DNA of 14,939 nt from Halanaerobiales bacterium (lineage in GTDB: Bacteria; Bacillota_F; Halanaerobiia; DY22613). Positions 9,577 to 14,939 of the stretch are shown piece after piece. Within the stretch, counting starts at the first letter, position 1. Every line of letters begins with the position of its first letter. A program made the position numbers and the translations under genes. Location: the NCBI GenBank assembly GCA_023128035.1, contig JAGMES010000105.1, positions 1-14,939 on the forward strand, written 5' to 3'. The notes beneath the pieces are model-generated. The model saw only the letters and a list, made by a program, of their open reading frames with translations, ran no database searches and was not told the DNA's origin.

Positions 9577-10314
9577 ATGTCTGTTTTTTGGATCCTGTGG
9601 TTATCTGGTTTAGTAGGAATTATTACGGTACAACCATATCAAGTTTCTTTAATAAAAGAGGGAATAGGATTATATATAAGTAAAAAAAATCAAAGAAAGT
9701 TAATACTTGCAACAATTGTACAAGCTATAATTTTATTAACTATAACCACATATTTCGGAATTATGCTGGCCCCGCGTGTACACTTACATTGGTGGATTCT
9801 TGAATATCGGTTGGAAGGTACAGCATTACCATTTTCAATAAATACATTCTTTATTGTAAGTTTTGGTGCAGGGATTTTAGCTACTTTACTTATGTTAATA
9901 TTCGATCTTTGGTTGAAAAAAAAGATATCATTGAGTCGTAAAATAAACGTCCCTACACCTTTACAATCTTTATGTGCTTCAGTATATGGTGGGATTACTG
10001 AAGAAATAAGTGTAAGACTATTTTTCATGTCTTTGATTGTTTATATTGCTAATTTGATAGGAATTACTGGACAGTTGGCGTATTGGTTGGGAATCTTTAT
10101 TTCAGCGGTGTTATTTGGAGGTTTTCATCTTCCAGCTGCCATACAGTTACTTGGAAATACAAAAATAGTTTGGGTGCGAACGTTTTTATTAAATGGTGTA
10201 AGTGGCATTATTTTTGGATGGATGTTTTGGAAATATGGATTAGAAGGTGCAATGTTGACACATTTTGTGATGGATTTTTTTGCTCATGTGATTTTGACTC
10301 CGCTTTTAAACTAA
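9577..10314 (+). CDS. CPBP-family intramembrane metalloprotease (CAAX protease/ABI family)
   Basis: This is a predicted polytopic membrane protein of 245 aa starting at ATG 9577, which is set by the AGGAGGG site eight bases upstream. It carries the three signature motifs of the CPBP (Rce1/Abi) family: EExxxR as EEISVR at residues 142-147, FxxxH as FGGFH at 180-184, and HxxxD as HFVMD at 229-233. All key Glu, His and Asp residues are present, so it is probably an active intramembrane endopeptidase. Hydrophobic segments fill most of the chain, with a Lys-rich loop around residues 110-125. It lies 126 bases after the NRPS stop codon on the same strand. Bacterial members often act in bacteriocin maturation or self-immunity, so a role in tolerance to, or processing of, the NRPS product is possible. 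That is only inferred from position; the protein could equally be an unrelated housekeeping membrane protease. Confidence 0.9.
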   Translation: MSVFWILWLSGLVGIITVQPYQVSLIKEGIGLYISKKNQRKLILATIVQAIILLTITTYFGIMLAPRVHLHWWILEYRLEGTALPFSINTFFIVSFGAGILATLLMLIFDLWLKKKISLSRKINVPTPLQSLCASVYGGITEEISVRLFFMSLIVYIANLIGITGQLAYWLGIFISAVLFGGFHLPAAIQLLGNTKIVWVRTFLLNGVSGIIFGWMFWKYGLEGAMLTHFVMDFFAHVILTPLLN

Positions 10315-10408
10315 AAAGAGATACATGATATATATTAGAGGATGACATGGGGTGTGAAGTATAAAGAAGTAATTTGATAACTTTTATAAAGATAGGGAGG
10401 AATTTAAA

Positions 10409-10762
10409 ATGGTTAGAACAATGCTTAAATCAAAAATTCATCGTGCGACAGTTACTGAGGCTTGTTTACAGTATATTGGTTCAATCACAATTGATGAAGA
10501 TTTGATGGAGCAAGCAGACATGCTTGAGAATGAGAAGGTGTTGATAGTGAATATCGATAACGGTCAACGATTTGAGACATATATTCTTGCTGGTGAGAGG
10601 GGTTCTGGAATTATTTGCCTCAATGGAGCAGCAGCAAGATTAGTTCAGATTGGTGATAAAGTTATTATAATGTCATTTGGAAATTATTCTGAGGACGAGT
10701 TGGAAAATTTTAAACCTTCTATTGTTTTTGTTGATGAGAAAAATAGAGTCACTTTAAAATAA
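10409..10762 (+). CDS. panD: Aspartate 1-decarboxylase precursor (PanD)
   Basis: PanD is the cytoplasmic pyruvoyl enzyme that decarboxylates L-aspartate to beta-alanine for pantothenate and coenzyme A synthesis. The 117-aa product matches the usual length and is colinear with Escherichia coli PanD. It begins [12 protein letters not shown], has Lys9, and keeps the self-cleavage site Gly24-Ser25 in YIGSITID, where the serine becomes the pyruvoyl group. [14 protein letters not shown] and the NGAAARL segment complete the active site. GGGAGG at 10395-10400 sits eight bases before the ATG. The gene lies 94 bases after the CPBP gene and is not accompanied by panB or panC. It follows an NRPS gene whose carrier domains need phosphopantetheine, and an unseen upstream module could also use beta-alanine. 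A link between the two is inference. Confidence 0.97.
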   Translation: MVRTMLKSKIHRATVTEACLQYIGSITIDEDLMEQADMLENEKVLIVNIDNGQRFETYILAGERGSGIICLNGAAARLVQIGDKVIIMSFGNYSEDELENFKPSIVFVDEKNRVTLK

Positions 10763-10831
10763 TTTTGCATAGTAAAATTATACAATGAAATATATAAATG
10801 ATTCGCCCAGAAAAAGTTAATGCCATTGTAA

Positions 10832-10916
10832 AATAAATTACACCTCTGTTCATTAATGTGGTAAAATAAAGGTAATTAATCCTTTCTACCATAAATTAAA
10901 GAGGTGTAATTTTATT
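10832..10916. repeat. Long imperfect palindrome between panD and the phosphatase gene
   Basis: The outer arms AAATTACACCTCT (10835-10847) and AGAGGTGTAATTT (10900-10912) are exact 13-bp reverse complements, and pairing extends a few bases further with one bulge. Inside, TGGTA...AAGG (from about 10859) pairs with CCTTTCTACCA (ending near 10891) around an AT-rich loop. The right arm is followed by TTATT. It could be a bidirectional terminator, a regulatory RNA fold ahead of the phosphatase gene, or a degenerate miniature inverted-repeat element. I see no convincing target-site duplication and no coding sequence in it. The whole panD-phosphatase gap (10763-10953) holds nothing else that I recognise. 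Confidence 0.6.
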
Positions 10917-10953
10917 GTGTATAACTATATGAAAATAAGGAGTGTAGCAGCAT

Positions 10954-11583
10954 ATGTTAGAAATTTATCTATTACGTCACGGAGTGACTCCTTGGAATGT
11001 TGAAAGACGTTTTCAAGGTTCGCAAGATATTCTACTTTCTGAAGAAGGAGTTCGCCAAGCAGAAAAAGCAAGAGATCGCTTAATAGATCTAGAATTTGAT
11101 GCGATTTACTCAAGTGATCTTAAACGTGCTTATCAAACTGCAGAAATTATTGCTAAGCCCCATGGTATTGATGTAATTCCATTAGAGGGAATTCGTGAGA
11201 TTAATATGGGAGATTGGGAAGGAATGCTCTGGGATGATATCCAGCGAGAATATGCAGATATTCATCAGGTTTGGGTAGAACGCCCAACAATGGCAGCAGT
11301 ACCTAATGGTGAAGGTGTAATCAAAGCACATCAGCGTGCTTTTAGAACATTCATAGAACTTGCCCAAAAACATATATCAGATCAAAGGATTTTAGTTGTA
11401 GCTCATGGTTTAATCAATGGAACTATTCTTTGCAGGATTGATGAGATGAGTCTTGATGAGTGGTTTCAGATGCGGCAGGGTAATACAGCTGTGAATATTA
11501 TTCAGTTTGATGGAAAAGAGTTTTGTTCTACTTTGATAAACTGCACTAAACATATAGAAAGTGAAGAAACAATCAAAAAATAA
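10954..11583 (+). CDS. Histidine phosphatase family protein (phosphoglycerate mutase-like)
   Basis: This 209-aa cytoplasmic protein belongs to the histidine phosphatase superfamily. LLRHGVTPWN near the N-terminus contains the phospho-accepting His9 in the RHG motif. The second catalytic histidine is His151 in VVAHG, and Glu82 in REINMGDWEG is the probable proton donor. Length and motif spacing fit the cofactor-dependent phosphoglycerate mutase-like phosphatases (GpmB, PhoE, CobC types). Substrate cannot be told from sequence: true phosphoglycerate mutases are longer, so a general phosphatase or alpha-ribazole phosphatase is more likely. No cobalamin genes lie next to it. AAGGAG at 10937-10942 supports ATG 10954. 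The gene appears to be its own unit, between the palindrome upstream and the terminator at 11621-11651. Confidence 0.93.
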   Translation: MLEIYLLRHGVTPWNVERRFQGSQDILLSEEGVRQAEKARDRLIDLEFDAIYSSDLKRAYQTAEIIAKPHGIDVIPLEGIREINMGDWEGMLWDDIQREYADIHQVWVERPTMAAVPNGEGVIKAHQRAFRTFIELAQKHISDQRILVVAHGLINGTILCRIDEMSLDEWFQMRQGNTAVNIIQFDGKEFCSTLINCTKHIESEETIKK

Positions 11584-11620
11584 ATCAAACTAAAATTTTA
11601 TGTGAATTTATCTTATCGTA

Positions 11621-11651
11621 AAAATGAGGCTTAAATGAGCCTCATTTTTTT
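11621..11651 (+). terminator. Intrinsic terminator after the histidine phosphatase gene
   Basis: AAAATGAGGCT (11621-11631) and AGCCTCATTTT (11638-11648) form an 11-bp stem with a six-base loop. The U-run of seven T residues begins within the second arm and ends at 11651. It lies 38 bases after the stop codon. The run of A on the other side means it could also work in reverse. Confidence 0.92.
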
Positions 11652-11711
11652 ATTAGTAAAATATAAATGTGAATGTACAAATAAATGCAAATTTTAAATA
11701 TCAAAAATGTA

Positions 11712-11740
11712 TTGACAAGTTAATCTCTTTACATTATCAT
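11712..11740 (+). promoter_or_regulatory. Sigma-A-type promoter of the NSS transporter genes
   Basis: A perfect -35 box TTGACA (11712-11717) is followed after exactly 17 bases by TATCAT (11735-11740), a five-of-six match to the -10 consensus. Transcription would start near 11747, giving a leader of about 135 bases before ATG 11882. The leader contains a weak 7-bp inverted repeat (CTGTGAT/ATCACAG, 11827-11863) just before the ribosome binding site and some very short ORFs, but no riboswitch that I recognise. Confidence 0.75.
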
Positions 11741-11748
11741 AATGATAA
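11734..11748. promoter_or_regulatory. Candidate Fur/PerR-family operator overlapping the -10 box
   Basis: TTATCAT-A-ATGATAA is a perfect 7-1-7 inverted repeat. Fur-family regulators in Bacillota bind 7-1-7 palindromes (PerR TTATAATnATTATAA; Fur TGATAATnATTATCA). This site differs from the PerR consensus by one base in each half. It covers the -10 box, so a bound protein would block RNA polymerase. Which regulator binds it, if any, is unknown. Confidence 0.45.
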
Positions 11749-11881
11749 GCGTTTATAGCTGACCAAAGTAGTATGCTTAGTAAAGGTTATTAATGTCGTA
11801 GTAGTTGTAGGATTAGTTGATGAAGTCTGTGATAGAGTAGAGGAGAAGGAAAAAGGATCACAGAAAAGGAGGAAACGTAGC

Positions 11882-13381
11882 ATGGAAAAACAGAATGGTG
11901 CTTTTGGTTCTAGAGCAGGATTTATTCTTGCTGCAATTGGGTCAGCTGTAGGTTTAGGGAACATTTGGCGTTTTAGTTATGTGGCTTATGAAAATGGTGG
12001 TGGGGCATTTTTAGTACCTTATTTTATTGCCTTACTGGTAGTAGGTATTCCTTTATTGATTTTGGAATTTGGTTTTGGTTTAAGACAACGTGGTTCTGCA
12101 GCATTATCGTTTGCTCGCCTTGATAGGAAATACGAATGGGTGGGCTGGTGGGCTCCAATTGTGTCGTTTGTATTAATGACTTATTATGCGGTAATTATTG
12201 GCTGGACTATGAATTATCTTGGGTATTCTTTATTCCAAAGTTGGGGTAGTGATACAGAAGGATTCTTTTTTAGTAAACATTTAGGTTTATCTTCTGGAAT
12301 ATGGGAGATTGGGTCATTTAAGCTTCATATACTTTTAGCAGTATTTTTAGTTTGGGCAATTAATTTTATAATAATCTACAAAGGAGTACAAAATGGGGTA
12401 GAAAAGGCTAGTAAGATTTTTATGCCACTTTTATTTGTACTTGTTGCGCTTATTACTTTGAGAGGTATAACATTACCTGGAGCTATGATTGGAATTAATA
12501 AATTCTTAACACCTGATTTCTCTGCTCTTGCAAATACAAAAGTTTGGCTTGCTGCATTTAGCCAGATTTTCTTCTCTTTAAGTTTAGGTTTTGGAGTAAT
12601 GATAACTTATGCAAGTTATCTGCCAAAAGATTCTGACGTAGTAAACAATGCATTTATTACTGGTTTGGGAAATAGTGCAATTAGTTTTATGGTTGGGCTT
12701 GGTGTTTTTGGAGTGTTGGGATATATGGCACATCAATCAGGTCTACCAATTGAAGAAGTAGTTACTCAAAGTATAGGTTTAGCATTTATTGCTTTTCCAA
12801 AAGCTATCAATATGTTACCTGCTTTTCAAACTGTATTTGGCTTTATTTTCTTTTTAGCTTTAGTTATTGCTGGACTTTCTTCAAGTATATCATTGGTTGA
12901 AGCAGTAACAGCAAATTTAATGGACAAGTTTAATATGCAGCGAAATAAAGCAGTATTGATTACTTGTATTGTTGGTTTTGTAGGTAGTGCTATGTATACT
13001 ACAGGAGCTGGTTTGTATTTTCTAGATGTTGTTGATTACTTTGCTATGCGCTATGGTGGAGCAATTGTTGGAATTGTTGAATGTATTATTGTTGCCTGGA
13101 TTTTAAAAGCCAGCGTTATGCGTGAATGGATGAATCCAATCTCTGATTTTGCCGTAGGAAAATGGTGGGATGTATTGGTAAAATATCTGATTCCATCAAC
13201 ATTAGGATTTTTAGTGCTGAAAGTTACCATCGAAGAGATAGCTCAGCCATATGGAGGTTATCCAATGTCTGCGATAATTATTTTTGGTTGGTTAGCAGCA
13301 GTATTATATGTAGTTGGTGGTATAGCCATTGCTAAGATGAAGTGGGCAGATAGTAGCCTCTTGCATGGGGAGGTGGAATAG
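11882..13381 (+). CDS. Sodium-dependent amino-acid symporter, NSS/SNF family
   Basis: This 499-aa inner-membrane protein of the neurotransmitter:sodium symporter family is predicted to couple Na+ entry to uptake of an amino acid or related solute. About 12 hydrophobic segments can be counted. The first contains the family hallmark GSAVGLGNIWRF, with Asn27 and Arg30 at the positions of the LeuT sodium-site Asn and extracellular-gate Arg. Segment 6 (FSQIFFSLSLGFGVMITYASY) and segment 8 (VIAGLSSSISLVEAV) match the unwound substrate helix and the Na2-site Ser-rich helix of the family. AAGGAGG at 11866-11872 lies nine bases before ATG 11882. The stop codon directly abuts the start of a MetS-like small subunit gene, which suggests a MetP-type transporter for methionine, alanine or branched/aromatic amino acids. 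The substrate itself is not proven by sequence. Confidence 0.95.
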   Translation: MEKQNGAFGSRAGFILAAIGSAVGLGNIWRFSYVAYENGGGAFLVPYFIALLVVGIPLLILEFGFGLRQRGSAALSFARLDRKYEWVGWWAPIVSFVLMTYYAVIIGWTMNYLGYSLFQSWGSDTEGFFFSKHLGLSSGIWEIGSFKLHILLAVFLVWAINFIIIYKGVQNGVEKASKIFMPLLFVLVALITLRGITLPGAMIGINKFLTPDFSALANTKVWLAAFSQIFFSLSLGFGVMITYASYLPKDSDVVNNAFITGLGNSAISFMVGLGVFGVLGYMAHQSGLPIEEVVTQSIGLAFIAFPKAINMLPAFQTVFGFIFFLALVIAGLSSSISLVEAVTANLMDKFNMQRNKAVLITCIVGFVGSAMYTTGAGLYFLDVVDYFAMRYGGAIVGIVECIIVAWILKASVMREWMNPISDFAVGKWWDVLVKYLIPSTLGFLVLKVTIEEIAQPYGGYPMSAIIIFGWLAAVLYVVGGIAIAKMKWADSSLLHGEVE

Positions 13382-13471
13382 ATGAATCCAAGCGCTATTG
13401 CGATGTTGATATTTGGATGTACTGTATTGTATGGTGGATTAGCTGTTTGTTTATATAAAGCTATGAAGTGA
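13382..13471 (+). CDS. MetS-like NSS transporter small subunit
   Basis: This 29-aa protein (MNPSAIAMLIFGCTVLYGGL..., ending KAMK) starts with the ATG immediately after the TAG of the symporter gene. GGGGAGG at 13367-13373, inside the end of the upstream gene, is a well-placed ribosome binding site and indicates translational coupling. It is one transmembrane helix (about residues 5-25) with a short positively charged tail. Its size, start sequence and place behind an NSS gene match the small partner known from MetP/MetS-type transporters, where the small subunit is needed for transport. It is shorter than usual gene-finder cut-offs and easily missed. Confidence 0.85.
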   Translation: MNPSAIAMLIFGCTVLYGGLAVCLYKAMK

Positions 13472-13475
13472 ACTC

Positions 13476-13565
13476 GTTCAGCTAAAGCTGAACATCGGGG
13501 CTTCAGTGGAGGATTCTACCCCCACTGAAGATAAAAACTATTGCCCCCACTTATAGAATTGGGGG
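13476..13565. repeat. Cluster of three GC-rich hairpins, IS200/IS605-end-like
   Basis: Three hairpins lie in a row in otherwise AT-rich DNA: GTTCAGCT-AA-AGCTGAAC (13476-13493, perfect 8-bp stem); CTTCAGTGG...CCACTGAAG (13501-13530, 9-bp stem); and CCCCCACTTATAGAATTGGGGG (13544-13565, 6-bp stem plus two pairs after one mismatch). The arrangement resembles the palindromic ends of IS200/IS605 or TnpB-type elements found scattered through Bacillota genomes, but no transposase or TnpB is present, so it would be a remnant or non-autonomous copy. The second and third hairpins could also serve as terminators for the symporter operon. The assignment is from memory of similar sequences, not a search. 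Confidence 0.45.
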
Positions 13566-13590
13566 TCTTATCTCAAAAGATAAATAGATG

Positions 13591-13626
13591 AAAACCCTAA
13601 TCTCTTATTTGAGGTAAGGGTTTTTT
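13591..13626 (+). terminator. Intrinsic terminator separating the transporter operon from the ATPase operon
   Basis: AAAACCCT (13591-13598) pairs with AGGGTTTT (13617-13624), and CTC pairs with GAG nearer the loop, across a small internal mismatch. Six T residues follow from 13621 to 13626. It lies 119 bases after the MetS-like gene. Any transcript of the next gene must therefore start in the short interval 13627-13718, where a TATAAT at 13690-13695 is the best -10 candidate but lacks a good -35 box. Confidence 0.75.
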
Positions 13627-13718
13627 CTATTAGCTTACTTTGGAGGGATAAAATAGTAGCTTTTATAAAGAAAATAAAGGGAAAAAACTTATAATCTCGA
13701 AATAATTAATGTAGTCAG

Positions 13719-13976
13719 ATGAGAGAAAAAGCGACAAAACTATATTCATACTTATCTAAAGGTATACATAGCGAATTAGTTATAAAATCTGATATTAATT
13801 ATGATAAAACAACCGTATTAGAAAAAGTTAATGAGACAGTTAAGTTTTGTGGATTATTATCATTAGTAAGTCATAATATAGATTCGGCTATATGTTGTTT
13901 GGATTTAACTACAGCAATTGAGTGTTATAAAAGGATTAAAGAAAGGACTGATAACTATGGCAATGGAATATTATGA
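13719..13976 (+). CDS. Small protein of unknown function, first gene of the ATPase operon
   Basis: I do not recognise this 85-aa protein. It is soluble-looking and probably mostly helical, with a central hydrophobic stretch (VKFCGLLSLVSHNIDSAICCL) and a charged C-terminal helix. The segment LYSYLSKGIHSEL has a conserved feel, loosely like the helix around the His of HEPN-type proteins, but this is not enough for assignment. ATG 13719 is the only start available, since an in-frame stop lies at 13707, and it has no Shine-Dalgarno sequence in front. The start is therefore uncertain, or the gene is a 5'-truncated remnant of a longer one. Its 3' end overlaps the ATPase gene by 20 bases, which suggests coupled translation and a shared function. 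Confidence 0.6.
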   Translation: MREKATKLYSYLSKGIHSELVIKSDINYDKTTVLEKVNETVKFCGLLSLVSHNIDSAICCLDLTTAIECYKRIKERTDNYGNGIL

Positions 13977-14939
13977 TGAGAATCTAGTAGTTGCATTAGC
14001 AGCTGAGGAATTTCCAGATGACCAATTTGATAAATATCATACCTTTTCAGACTATGAAAATAGAATTATTCGTAAGTTAATAGCTCATGGACCTGTATTG
14101 TTACGAGGCGGACGTGGAAGTGGAAAAAGTGCGTTGTTGAAGGAATCATATTATAGAATTAACAAGGAACCAATTTCTAATAAGGCAATAGGCATATATC
14201 TTAGTCTAAGGCATCTTTCACTTTTAAGGAATGAAGGTAAAGAATATGAAAGTTTTTTTTGTTCGTTATTGATTGATCATGTTAATAATTTTATTCAAGA
14301 TAAACTAAAAAAGCATGATTTAATTTTTGATCCAGAACCAGAAGTGGGAAAAATACAAAAAGAATTAACTAAACTTGCAATTAAGTTAGAACGTCGTATT
14401 GTTTTATTTTTTGATGATGCTGCTCATATTGGTCGTGAAGTTTCATTAAAGGAGTTTTTTGATATTTTCCGTACCTTATCAAGCAATGCAATTTCATGTA
14501 AAGCTGCAATTTATCCTGGAGTAACAGAATTTGGCGCTAGATTTGATTTATTAAACGATGCAAATGTAATTGATATTTCACGAAACGAGGAGTTACCTTA
14601 TTTTTCAACTTTTTTTAGTGATATAATAAAAAAAAGGTATCCAAATGATTTACCAGTAAATGTTTTTCCAAAAAACTTACCCTTAGAAGAAGTTGCTATT
14701 TTTCTAGGAAGAGCAGTTATAGGAAATGTTCGTGCTTTTATACGTGCTTGTAATTTTTTAACACAGATTAGAGGAAATAGTCAAGTAAGCCTTCTTTTTC
14801 TTGAAAAAACTTTAAAAAATTTAGCTTCTGAATATTATTGGCCTCTATTGGAAGAATTAGAGCCAAAATTAGGATGTTATGAACCACTTGTAACGCCAGC
14901 AAGAGAACTAGCTGAAATATTGGTTACTACTCACCTACT
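13957..14939 (+). CDS. P-loop ATPase, 3'-partial (AAA/ORC-CDC6-like)
   Basis: The frame is open to the right edge, so 327 codons are visible and the end is missing. It begins MAMEYYDENLVVALAAEEFP at ATG 13957, with GAAAGGA at 13941-13947 nine bases upstream; ATG 13963 is an alternative. Walker A is GGRGSGKS at residues 51-58 and Walker B is VLFFDDAAHI at 149-158, with two acidic residues. GNVRAFIRACNF at 257-268 resembles the sensor-2 arginine region of ORC/CDC6-like AAA ATPases. After about residue 290 a further domain begins, possibly a winged helix. The protein has no signal peptide or membrane segment. It overlaps the preceding small gene by 20 bases. ATPases of this kind are often found in accessory or anti-phage defence operons with a following effector gene, but that part is outside the window. 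The P-loop call is secure; the subfamily and role are tentative. Confidence 0.85.
   Translation, partial: MAMEYYDENLVVALAAEEFPDDQFDKYHTFSDYENRIIRKLIAHGPVLLRGGRGSGKSALLKESYYRINKEPISNKAIGIYLSLRHLSLLRNEGKEYESFFCSLLIDHVNNFIQDKLKKHDLIFDPEPEVGKIQKELTKLAIKLERRIVLFFDDAAHIGREVSLKEFFDIFRTLSSNAISCKAAIYPGVTEFGARFDLLNDANVIDISRNEELPYFSTFFSDIIKKRYPNDLPVNVFPKNLPLEEVAIFLGRAVIGNVRAFIRACNFLTQIRGNSQVSLLFLEKTLKNLASEYYWPLLEELEPKLGCYEPLVTPARELAEILVTTHL

Noticed and set aside
10083..10328. An 81-codon + strand ORF
   Set aside because: It is an out-of-frame shadow of the CPBP protease gene; the true frame carries all three family motifs.
10759..10781. AT-only hairpin at the panD stop codon (ATAATTTT/AAAATTAT)
   Set aside because: The stem contains no stable GC pairs and no U-run follows, so it is not a credible terminator.
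10954..11583. Naming the phosphatase as gpmB or cobC
   Set aside because: The RHG and AHG motifs define only the superfamily, and no glycolytic or cobalamin genes are adjacent to support a specific name.
11773..11841. Very short ORFs in the symporter leader, considered as attenuator leader peptides
   Set aside because: They are six codons or fewer, have no clear SD, and no run of a single amino-acid codon or terminator/antiterminator pair is visible.

Overview
The window is AT-rich bacterial DNA in which every supported gene lies on the + strand. The strong AGGAGG-type ribosome binding sites, U-tailed intrinsic terminators, a class of Na+/amino-acid symporter with a tiny partner subunit, and a modular non-ribosomal peptide synthetase (NRPS) all suggest a low-GC Bacillota (Firmicutes) genome, perhaps Clostridia or Negativicutes. 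The genus cannot be fixed from this window.

Bases 1-9450 hold the 3' two-thirds or so of a giant NRPS gene, open at the left edge. Its visible domain order is (A tail)-T | C-A-T-E | C-A-T-R. The last two modules add one D-configured residue and one final residue. The chain is then released by a C-terminal NAD(P)H-dependent reductase instead of a thioesterase, which predicts a peptide aldehyde, or the alcohol or cyclic imine derived from it. The same strand continues with a CPBP-family intramembrane protease (9577-10314) and a solitary aspartate 1-decarboxylase gene, panD (10409-10762). PanD makes beta-alanine, needed for pantothenate and so for the 4'-phosphopantetheine arms of the NRPS carrier domains.

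Bases 10763-10953 contain a long imperfect palindrome. It is followed by a histidine-phosphatase (phosphoglycerate mutase-like) gene (10954-11583) with a clear terminator. Next is a transport unit: a sigma-A-like promoter overlapped by a 7-1-7 palindrome of the Fur/PerR type, an NSS-family sodium/amino-acid symporter (11882-13381), and immediately after its stop codon a 29-codon gene for a MetS-like small membrane subunit (13382-13471).

Bases 13472-13718 hold no gene. They contain three GC-rich hairpins that resemble palindromic ends of IS200/IS605-type elements, then an intrinsic terminator. Beyond this boundary an 85-aa protein of unknown function overlaps the start of a P-loop ATPase gene that runs off the right edge. 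This last pair has the look of an accessory operon, possibly anti-phage defence, but only its beginning is visible. No tRNA, rRNA, CRISPR array or intact transposase was seen.
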